Positions 35,428-41,965 of a stretch of DNA of 64,000 nt are shown piece after piece. Position numbers and translations under genes: made by a program. The DNA is from Aliarcobacter sp. GTDB taxonomy: Bacteria; Campylobacterota; Campylobacteria; Campylobacterales; Arcobacteraceae. Numbering within the stretch: the first letter of the stretch is position 1; each line of letters begins with the position of its first letter. The notes beneath the pieces were generated by a model, which was not told the DNA's origin, did no database searches, and was given only the letters and a program-made list of their open reading frames with translations. Location: the NCBI GenBank assembly GCA_028688995.1, contig JAQTXB010000006.1:62001-126000 (forward strand). Reading direction: 5' to 3'.

Positions 35428-35450
35428 GTTTGTCCTTTTTTAGGACAAAC
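35428..35450 (-). promoter_or_regulatory. Hairpin burying the acyltransferase ribosome binding site
   Basis: On the minus strand GTTTGTCCT (35450-35442), loop AAAAA, AGGACAAAC (35436-35428) form a perfect 9-bp stem ending 1 nt before the ATG. The only Shine-Dalgarno sequence (AAGGA) is the start of the 3' arm and adjoining loop, so folding should limit translation. Confidence 0.6.
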
Positions 35451-35482
35451 TTTATAGGAAGTGCGTCACGTTTTGCGTCACA
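35449..35482 (-). promoter_or_regulatory. Tandem TGTGAC promoter (site C) of the acyltransferase
   Basis: Minus strand: TGTGAC (35482-35477), 6 bp, CGTGAC (35470-35465), 10 bp, then TAAAGT (35454-35449), or TATAAA at 8 bp, as -10. One box base deviates from the other sites. It starts 23-28 bp before the ATG. Confidence 0.65.
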
Positions 35483-35500
35483 GATTTGCTAAAAACTAAC

Positions 35501-36187
35501 TTAAGGAGAAATTATTTTACAACCTATTGAGGAAATGGTTTCTATAATTTTATACTCTAGTTTAGTTCTTAGTCTATATATTAAAGTTCTTAATGTACTA
35601 TCACAAATAGGAGCATCCGGCCATAACATATATTCCAATTCCCTAAAAGAGACTATTTGACCTTTGGCTTCTACTAAAATAGTTAATAATTTTTTCTCTT
35701 TAATACTAAGTTTTAAAGGATTGTTTTTATAAAAAAGTATCTCATTATCTAAATCATAATAATAATTTGAACCTAAATTATGATGATTTGTATTTTTATT
35801 AAAATCATTAATTTGATTTAATTTATATAGGGTTAATAAAATAATAGATCTTATTTCATCTTTTTTAAAAGGTTTTAATAAATAACCCATTGGATTAGTT
35901 GCAACTGCCCTATTAATAGTGTTTTCATCACCATAGGCTGTTATATAGATTACAGGAATATCATAGTTTAATTGAATCTCTTTTACAGTTTGAATTCCAT
36001 CTTTTCCTTTACCTAAATTAACATCCATTAAAATAATATCTGGTCTATTTTCTTGGACACTTTTTATTGCACTAAAATAATCACTTGCCATATCTGTAAC
36101 TTCATATTGAAGAGTTGTGAGAATTCTTTTTATATCTAAAGCTACAATACTCTCATCTTCAACTATTAATATTTTTATTTTAGGCAT
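35501..36187 (-). CDS. Response regulator with winged-helix output (paralogue 2)
   Basis: 228-residue regulator: receiver (about 1-122) with VEDESIVALDIKR, phospho-acceptor in IILMDVNLGKGKDGI, YITAYGD switch and LLKPFKKDE. The OmpR-type winged helix (about 145-225) has IKEKKLLTILVEAKG and STLRTLIYRLRTKLEYKIIETISSIGC. It is strongly similar along its whole length to the regulator at 33897-34589. It overlaps the 7TM kinase by 8 nt, so it is the direct cognate regulator. The conserved STLRTLIYRLR recognition-helix region in both suggests they bind the same DNA sites, plausibly the TGTGAC tandem boxes. Confidence 0.88.
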   Translation of the reverse strand: MPKIKILIVEDESIVALDIKRILTTLQYEVTDMASDYFSAIKSVQENRPDIILMDVNLGKGKDGIQTVKEIQLNYDIPVIYITAYGDENTINRAVATNPMGYLLKPFKKDEIRSIILLTLYKLNQINDFNKNTNHHNLGSNYYYDLDNEILFYKNNPLKLSIKEKKLLTILVEAKGQIVSFRELEYMLWPDAPICDSTLRTLIYRLRTKLEYKIIETISSIGCKIISP

Positions 36188-38024
36188 TTTCTTCCCATAA
36201 AATAGTAGTTATTACACCCTCTTTTGAGTTAATATTCATATTACCTTTTAACTGATTAACAGCTAAGGTATTTACTAAAGTTAAACCTAAAGAGATATTT
36301 GCATTTTTTTCATCATAACCAATTCCATCATCTTTAACTATTAATTTTATAATCTCATTTTCTTTTTCCAAACTTATAAAAATATTTCCTTCTTTATTTG
36401 GGAAAGCATATTTAAAAGAGTTAGTAACAAGTTCATTTATAATTAAACCACAATAAATTGATTGCTCCATTTTAAGCTTTGTTTTTATATTTAGATGAAT
36501 ATCTATGTAAGTATCATAACTATCTTTTACTTCTTCAATTAAATTTTCCAAATACTCATACACATCAACATAAGCTATATTTTCTTGTTTATATAATAGT
36601 TCATGTAAATGACTCATAGCATTTATTCTATTTTGAATAGTAAGTAAAATATCTTTTAATCTCTCGTCTTTTATCTCATCACTTTGTAATCTAATTAATG
36701 AAACAATAGTTTGCATATTGTTTTTAACCCTATGATTTAACTCTTTTAAGAGCAACTCTTTTTCATCTAAAGCTGTTTTTAAATCATTTGTTCTTAATGC
36801 AACTTCTTTTGATAATCTTTTTGTTTCATCTTTTTGTTGAATTATTAATCTTTGATTCGCTTCATTTTTTTCTCTTTGTAAATTTGTAATTCTGTTTGCT
36901 AAAGCGATTGAAAAGATAATAGCTTCAATAACAAAAGAAGCCTCTATTAAATATGGAAAATATCTTGAAATATCAAATATACCAACACTTGATAGATACA
37001 TTAACATTCCAGAAGATAAAAATACAAACCAACCAAATAAAATAAAATATGCCTGTTTATTCTTTTTTATTGCAGCATAAATAGTAATTATCATTAAAAA
37101 AACTAAAAACATCATAGTTAAAGTATTTCTATATTTATCATATTCATCAGTGAGAAGAAAAAATATTATAGATATAGGAATAAGTATTAAAAAAGTATTT
37201 AATACTCTATTAAATTTTGGATATTTTTGTGTTTGTAAAAAACTTTTTGTAAATAATCCTAAAGCATAAATAGGAATTGCAACTATTAAAGAAGCCAAAC
37301 CAACAATTGTTATCATACTTTTATAATCTAAAAAATAGGTATTTGCAATACCTATGTACATTAAATGATGAATTATTAATCCAACAATATAAATTACATA
37401 ATATAAATAACTAATATCTTTCGTAAAAAAATAGATAAATAGATTATAAATACCTAAAATCAGCATCGCACCAAAAAATAAAGCAAGAATAACTTGATGT
37501 TTTATCTCTTTTTTATAAAACGAGTCTTCATCCCACAATTTTAAATCAATGATTAATGTAGTTATATATGAAGATGCTTTTAAATAATATGTATTACTTT
37601 GTTTTGCTTCAATATTTACATTAAAAATTGGATTAATGGTCTTTTTATCAAGTTTATCAAATAAAAGTCCATCATTTTGAATTTGATAATTTTTATTTGG
37701 ATCAAAAAATTCAATATTTGTAGAAAGTGGATTATTATATTCTATAATTTTATTCAAAGTTTTATCACTATTATTTGAAATAGTAAATTTAATCCAAACA
37801 TCAAAATTAGGTGAATATCCAAAAGATAAAATATTTTTTTCATTTTTTTCAAATAAATTATCCATTTTTTTTATATCTTCTATAGTTTTATCTCTAGTTT
37901 TATCAATATAAACTTGAGCATTTTGAAGTATGGATAAAGATTTTGTATCTTCATAAATATTTATAGTATTTGAATAAGCAGTAGAATAAATTAACAATAA
38001 AAAAATTATTTTTATATATATCAT
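36180..38024 (-). CDS. 7TM-DISM sensor histidine kinase
   Basis: 614-residue kinase. A signal peptide precedes a periplasmic 7TMR-DISM extracellular domain (about 25-170, with FGYSPNFDVWIKFTISNNSDKTL). Seven transmembrane helices follow (about 178-385). A short coiled coil leads to a HisKA_2/HWE-type dimerisation box, LLKELNHRVKNNMQTIVSLIRLQ (His near 432). The ATPase domain has GLIINELVTNSFKYAFP and a D-x-G-x-G segment (VKDDGIGYD). DISM sensors bind carbohydrates or other small ligands. It partners the overlapping regulator at 35501. A likely own promoter has TATAAT at 38052-38057. Confidence 0.9.
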   Translation of the reverse strand: MIYIKIIFLLLIYSTAYSNTINIYEDTKSLSILQNAQVYIDKTRDKTIEDIKKMDNLFEKNEKNILSFGYSPNFDVWIKFTISNNSDKTLNKIIEYNNPLSTNIEFFDPNKNYQIQNDGLLFDKLDKKTINPIFNVNIEAKQSNTYYLKASSYITTLIIDLKLWDEDSFYKKEIKHQVILALFFGAMLILGIYNLFIYFFTKDISYLYYVIYIVGLIIHHLMYIGIANTYFLDYKSMITIVGLASLIVAIPIYALGLFTKSFLQTQKYPKFNRVLNTFLILIPISIIFFLLTDEYDKYRNTLTMMFLVFLMIITIYAAIKKNKQAYFILFGWFVFLSSGMLMYLSSVGIFDISRYFPYLIEASFVIEAIIFSIALANRITNLQREKNEANQRLIIQQKDETKRLSKEVALRTNDLKTALDEKELLLKELNHRVKNNMQTIVSLIRLQSDEIKDERLKDILLTIQNRINAMSHLHELLYKQENIAYVDVYEYLENLIEEVKDSYDTYIDIHLNIKTKLKMEQSIYCGLIINELVTNSFKYAFPNKEGNIFISLEKENEIIKLIVKDDGIGYDEKNANISLGLTLVNTLAVNQLKGNMNINSKEGVITTILWEENA

Positions 38025-38067
38025 AGGTTAAATCCACTAATTATTTGAGTTATTATACAAGATAGAT

Positions 38068-38095
38068 TATAAGCAAGTCATAATTTGACTGCTTA
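38068..38095. repeat. Inverted repeat between the start-less ORF and the kinase
   Basis: ATAAGCAAGTCA and TGACTGCTTAT pair with a single bulged A around a TAATT loop. It lies between the short ORF stop and the kinase start, overlapping the kinase promoter region. It could attenuate read-through from site D. Confidence 0.45.
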
Positions 38096-38097
38096 TT

Positions 38098-38316
38098 TTA
38101 GTACGATTGGGTTATAAAAGTTAATTCTGGTTTATTTGTATTAAAAGTTTCTAAGTGAAACTTATTTGTTTCTACAGATAAACTCACATAAGAATCATCT
38201 TTTTGAGGATTTTTTATCATCCATAAATTTTCTTTATTTATTACAATATTTGAAAAACCTAATTCTTCATACTGAGATAATATCTCTTCTTTTATATCTT
38301 GATTTTTAATAAAAAA
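38098..38316 (-). pseudogene. Short start-less ORF upstream of the 7TM kinase
   Basis: A minus-strand frame is open from a TGA near 38336 to TAA at 38100-38098, about 70 codons, reading protein-like (KNQDIKEEILSQYEELG, NKENLWMIKNP, FHLETFNT). There is no ATG, GTG or TTG in its first half; the first in-frame ATG leaves only about 40 residues. Yet a good tandem-box promoter (site D) lies exactly at its 5' end. It may be a gene with a lost start, a relic, or one using a rare AUU/AUA start. No family recognised. Confidence 0.4.
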
Positions 38317-38317
38317 T

Positions 38318-38351
38318 ATTTTATCGATTTTGCGTCACATCTGGTGTCACA
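38318..38351 (-). promoter_or_regulatory. Tandem TGTGAC promoter (site D) upstream of the kinase-side ORF
   Basis: Minus strand: TGTGAC (38351-38346), ACCAGA, TGTGAC (38339-38334), 10 bp, then TAAAAT (38323-38318) as -10. The box is identical over 18 bp to site A. It reads towards the short start-less ORF and the 7TM kinase/regulator operon. Confidence 0.7.
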
Positions 38352-38453
38352 TATTACAAAAATTACTTTTTTTGATTATTGTTAACCTATTTGCTATAAT
38401 ATTACAATTTCTAAAATAACTATTATAAAAATTTAAATCAGAGAGAAAGGGAA

Positions 38454-39134
38454 ATGAAATTGAAAAAAAGAAATCATATTAAAAAAATATCAGATTATGC
38501 AATAGTTGGCGGTTTAGGTGCACTACTTGTAACAGGATTAGTTGGATGTGATGACAAATCAAAAAATAATCAACAAAATCAAGCTCAAAATGATGCTTTT
38601 ACAAACGCTAGTCAAAAAGAAGGTGCTTTTGTAATTGTTGAAGAATCAGCAGATGGTAAATATAAAATTGCAGATGAATTCCCAGCTGCAAAAACAACAA
38701 TAGTTCTTAGAAAACCAGATGGAAGTGAAAGAATCTTAACTCAAGAAGAGATAGATAAATTAGTAAAAGAAGAAGAAAAAAAGATTGATGCAGGAACTTC
38801 ACCTCTTACAAATCCAAATGCACAAGTAAGTGATGGAGGAATGGGACTTGGTGGAGTATTATTATCTTCAATTGCAGGTGCAATGATTGGCTCATGGCTT
38901 GGTAATAAATTATTTAATAATCAAAATTTCCAAAATCAAAGACAAACACAATATAAATCACCACAAACATATAGTAAATCTCAAAGTTCATTTTCTAAAA
39001 CTCCAGCAACAACTACAGGTACTAGCAATAATACTGCAACTAAAAAAACTGGATTTTTTGGAGGAGGAAGTAGTACAAGTTCTACTTCTACACCTTCATC
39101 ATCTTCTAGTTCTTCTTCAAGTTTTGGGAGTTAA
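38454..39134 (+). CDS. UPF0323-family lipoprotein
   Basis: 226-residue protein of UPF0323, a lipoprotein family known mainly from Campylobacter and Helicobacter. The N-terminal signal ends in lipobox LVGC (Cys near residue 32). A conserved core (EGAFVIVEESADGKYKIADEFPAAKTTIVLRKPDGSERILTQ) is followed by a Gly-rich helix (GGVLLSSIAGAMIGSWLGNKLF). The C-terminus is low complexity (Gln/Ser/Thr, then a poly-Ser tail). Function is unknown. The next gene starts 2 bp after the stop, so it belongs to an operon with the glutathionylspermidine-synthase-like enzyme. Strong ribosome site AGAGAAAGGGAA. Confidence 0.85.
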   Translation: MKLKKRNHIKKISDYAIVGGLGALLVTGLVGCDDKSKNNQQNQAQNDAFTNASQKEGAFVIVEESADGKYKIADEFPAAKTTIVLRKPDGSERILTQEEIDKLVKEEEKKIDAGTSPLTNPNAQVSDGGMGLGGVLLSSIAGAMIGSWLGNKLFNNQNFQNQRQTQYKSPQTYSKSQSSFSKTPATTTGTSNNTATKKTGFFGGGSSTSSTSTPSSSSSSSSSFGS

Positions 39135-39136
39135 TT

Positions 39137-40315
39137 ATGAAATTAGAAAAATTAAAACCTTTAACTGATGAATATTTAGAATCAATTGGCTTTGTTTGGC
39201 ATACAGATAGTGACAATTCTTCTTATGTAAGTGATGAAATAGTAGTAATCAATGAAGATGAAGCAAATGCTTATTACGAAGCTACAAACGAGTTATATGA
39301 TATGTTTGCACAAACTGGACAATATGTAATTGATAATGATTTATTTCATGATTTAAATATTCCTTTTAACTTAGTTGAAATTATAAAAGAGTCTTGGGAA
39401 AATGAAGTTCATTGGCATCTATATTCAAGATTTGATTTAGCAGGTGGAATCGATGGAAAACCTATAAAATTAATTGAATTTAATGCAGACACTCCAACTT
39501 CACTTTTTGAAACTGCAATTATTCAATGGGCAATGCTAAAAGCAAATAACTTAGATGAAGCAAGTCAATTTAACAATCTTTATGAAGCTCTAAAAGATAA
39601 CTTTAAAAGAATAATTACCCTTGATTCTGATATAGAAAAGTTTGATGAATATTATTCACAACTAGGTTGGAAAATACTTTTTTCTTCAATTTCAAGTTCA
39701 AGTGAAGATATAAATACAACAAAACTTTTACAACATATCGCAACTGAAGCTGGATTTAATACAGATTTTGAATTTATAGAAAATGTACAATTTAGCGATG
39801 ATGGAATTTTCAAAGATGATGAACTATTTGAATTTTGGTTTAAACTAATTCCATGGGAAAATATTGCAATTGAAGAGAGTGAATTAGCTTTAATTTTAAC
39901 AGAAATCATAAAAGAGAAAAAAGCAATTATTTTTAATCCAGCATATACTTTAATCTTTCAATCAAAAGGATTTATGAAAATTTTATGGGATTTATACCCA
40001 AATCATCCATTATTGCTTGAAACTTCATTTGAACCACTTGTAGGAAAAAAACAAGTAGAAAAAAGATGTTTTGGACGAGAAGGTGCAAATACAAAAATTA
40101 TAAATTCAGACGGCTCAATTGATGAGCAAACAAGTGGAGAATACGCAGGTCATAAAGCCATTTATCAAGAGTATGTAGAATTCCCAAAAGATTCAAATGG
40201 AAACTCTTATCAAGCAGGAATATTTTTTGCCTATGAAGCTTGTGGTTTAGGATTTAGGCGAGGTGGAAAAATTTTAAATAATATGTCAAAATTTGTGGGA
40301 CACGTTATAAAATAA
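39137..40315 (+). CDS. Glutathionylspermidine synthase-like ATP-grasp ligase
   Basis: 392-residue protein of the GSP_synth family. Typical features are an N-terminal YYEATNELYDMF region, the substrate loop RFDLAGGIDGKPIKLIEFNADTPTSLFE, and a C-terminal ATP-grasp region with KPLVGKK-type EPLVGKKQVEKRCFGREGANTKI, then EYAGHKAIYQEYVEFP. The family forms an amide between a carboxylate and an amine; many bacterial members do not make glutathionylspermidine, so the substrate is open. In this operon it may modify a protein or envelope component, inferred only from the neighbouring lipoprotein. Confidence 0.88.
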   Translation: MKLEKLKPLTDEYLESIGFVWHTDSDNSSYVSDEIVVINEDEANAYYEATNELYDMFAQTGQYVIDNDLFHDLNIPFNLVEIIKESWENEVHWHLYSRFDLAGGIDGKPIKLIEFNADTPTSLFETAIIQWAMLKANNLDEASQFNNLYEALKDNFKRIITLDSDIEKFDEYYSQLGWKILFSSISSSSEDINTTKLLQHIATEAGFNTDFEFIENVQFSDDGIFKDDELFEFWFKLIPWENIAIEESELALILTEIIKEKKAIIFNPAYTLIFQSKGFMKILWDLYPNHPLLLETSFEPLVGKKQVEKRCFGREGANTKIINSDGSIDEQTSGEYAGHKAIYQEYVEFPKDSNGNSYQAGIFFAYEACGLGFRRGGKILNNMSKFVGHVIK

Positions 40316-40318
40316 AGG

Positions 40319-41020
40319 GTGAATTTGGAAAAATTACATACATGTTCAATATGTCATAAAGATTTTAAAAATTCACAAATTGTTCATTCAGGTGTTGTTC
40401 GTGAAGAGATTTCTAAACTAATACAAAAAGATATTCCAAATTGGAATAAATCATCAGAAATTTGTAGAGAAGATTTGCATTTTTATCAAAATAAATATGT
40501 TCATATGATACTTGAATCAGAAAAAGGTGAATTAACAAGCCTTGAAAATCAAGTATTAGATACTATGAAACAGCATGAACTTATTTCAATGACGTCAGAT
40601 ACGACCTCAGACCATGAATGGACAAAGGGAGAACGTATTGCAGATAGAATTGCAACTTTTGGTGGAAGTTGGACATTTATGGGATTTTTTGCTGGATTTT
40701 TAGTTGTTTGGATAATAATTAATTCAGCAGTTGTATTTTGGAAACCAATAGATCCTTATCCATTTATTTTATTAAATTTATTACTCTCTTGTTTAGCAGC
40801 TATTCAAGCTCCAATTATCATGATGAGTCAAAATAGACAAGAAGCAAAAGATAGATTAAGATCACAATATGATTATCAAGTTAATTTAAAAGCTGAACTT
40901 GAAATAAGACAACTTCATGAAAAAATGGATCATCTTCTTTCTCATCAATGGGAAAGATTAGCCCAAATTCAAGAGATTCAAATTGATCTTTTAGAAGAGT
41001 TACGACGAAAAGTTAAATAA
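40319..41020 (+). CDS. DUF1003 membrane protein
   Basis: 233-residue protein. A Cys-containing N-terminus (THCSICHKDF-like CSICHKDFKNSQIVHSG) is followed by the DUF1003 core with two transmembrane helices (about 118-140 and 150-172). The conserved stretches are ERIADRIATFGGSWTFMG, FILLNLLLSCLAAIQAPIIMMSQNRQ and DRLRSQYDYQVNLKAE. A C-terminal coiled coil ends the protein. Start is GTG 40319 or TTG 40325; the AAAGGG site fits the TTG slightly better. Function unknown. It lies 3 bp after the ligase gene in the same operon. Confidence 0.85.
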   Translation: MNLEKLHTCSICHKDFKNSQIVHSGVVREEISKLIQKDIPNWNKSSEICREDLHFYQNKYVHMILESEKGELTSLENQVLDTMKQHELISMTSDTTSDHEWTKGERIADRIATFGGSWTFMGFFAGFLVVWIIINSAVVFWKPIDPYPFILLNLLLSCLAAIQAPIIMMSQNRQEAKDRLRSQYDYQVNLKAELEIRQLHEKMDHLLSHQWERLAQIQEIQIDLLEELRRKVK

Positions 41021-41347
41021 GTAGGTAAACCAATAAGCCGCGTTTTGTTTTTAAGACAATAATTTATCTAGCTACTAAATTACTTTAGTAGTCTTGCGAA
41101 GACCAAAATTGTGAAGTAATTACCTAGTCTTCTTGCTGCAGGTTGGGTTTACAAAGCACTTAAGATTACTCAAAAGTCTGGTAGGCTCTTACCCCACCGT
41201 TTCACCATCACCGAAAAAATCGGCTGTCTATTCTCTGTTGCACTATCCCTTAGGTTACCCTAGCCATTATTTAAATGGAACCACACTTCACAGCAGCCCG
41301 GACTTTCCTCTTGATTTTACTCAAGCTATTGTCTGGTTTACCTGGTG
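41020..41347 (-). ncRNA. rnpB: RNase P RNA (M1 RNA)
   Basis: The minus strand carries the conserved elements of bacterial RNase P RNA. P1 is formed by AGGTAAACCA (5' side, 41343-41334) and TGGTTTACCT (3' side, 41032-41023). The 5' core is GAGGAAAGTCCGGGCT and the middle TAAGAGCCTACCAG-type element is present. The 3' part ends AACGCGGCTTAT before P1. The RNA processes tRNA 5' ends. Length is about 320 nt. An open frame on the plus strand here is not a gene. Exact ends are accurate to a few bases. Confidence 0.9.
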
Positions 41348-41374
41348 CGTATTATATCTTTTAATTCTTAAAAT

Positions 41375-41908
41375 CTATTTTCTTATAACGTCATAATTAT
41401 CAGGTACTGTAAATTTAAATATAGCATCTGAAATATCACCATTTTGAACTACATTTGAAAATTTAATTTCAACATTATTTTCAAGTTTATCTTTATATTT
41501 TATGTAACTAATTTTGTCATCATCTTTTGAAGTTTTAATTAGATAATCCACATCTTCAATATTTGTAGTATAACTATTATCATTTACTTTTTTTGAACCA
41601 TTTAAAAGTTTGATAATATTTATTTCACTCTCTAATTGAGTATAGATTGCTTGTTCAAGTTCAGGTTCATCAACAATTGCAAAATCATTATTTATATATA
41701 CATTTTTAACCACCGGAGTTTTGTATTTCCATAGGATTTTGCCACTTTTTTTAATAAAAACTTCGCCTGTATATTCAATCTTATTTTGTGAATTTGAAGT
41801 AATTACTTGCGAAAAACTTGCTTTAAAACTATCTAAATCTCTAATATCGTTTGAGGCAATACAAGATAGACAAAATAGAGTTGAAGCAATTATCAATTTA
41901 TAAAACAT
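41375..41908 (-). CDS. lolA: Outer-membrane lipoprotein carrier protein LolA
   Basis: 177-residue periplasmic chaperone with a signal peptide (about 1-18) and LolA signatures: LDSFKASFSQVITS near the mature N-terminus, then GEVFIKKSGKILWKYKTP, in which Trp-Lys-Tyr precedes P as in the family. It moves lipoproteins from the LolCDE release complex to the outer membrane. It is divergent from secA and close to a LolC/E-like permease gene (44586-45791). Length is slightly short but usual for this phylum. Confidence 0.88.
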   Translation of the reverse strand: MFYKLIIASTLFCLSCIASNDIRDLDSFKASFSQVITSNSQNKIEYTGEVFIKKSGKILWKYKTPVVKNVYINNDFAIVDEPELEQAIYTQLESEINIIKLLNGSKKVNDNSYTTNIEDVDYLIKTSKDDDKISYIKYKDKLENNVEIKFSNVVQNGDISDAIFKFTVPDNYDVIRK

Positions 41909-41965
41909 ATTTTAACCTTTTTTTTTATATAATCATTAGGATTATAACGAAAAGGAACTAATTTT

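Noticed and set aside
33851..38351. TGTGAC boxes as CRP/FNR-type sites
   Set aside because: CRP-like sites are inverted repeats (TGTGA-N6-TCACA). Here both hexamers point the same way with a 12-bp period, so a direct-repeat-binding regulator fits better.
33851..38351. TGTGAC tandem as a PHO box
   Set aside because: The PhoB box has an 11-bp period with CTGTCAT; this one is 12 bp with TGTGAC, and no phosphate genes carry it in the window, including the Na/Pi-type transporter.
41133..41396. Plus-strand open frame of 87 codons
   Set aside because: It runs antisense through RNase P RNA, whose conserved core and P1 helix are clear on the minus strand.
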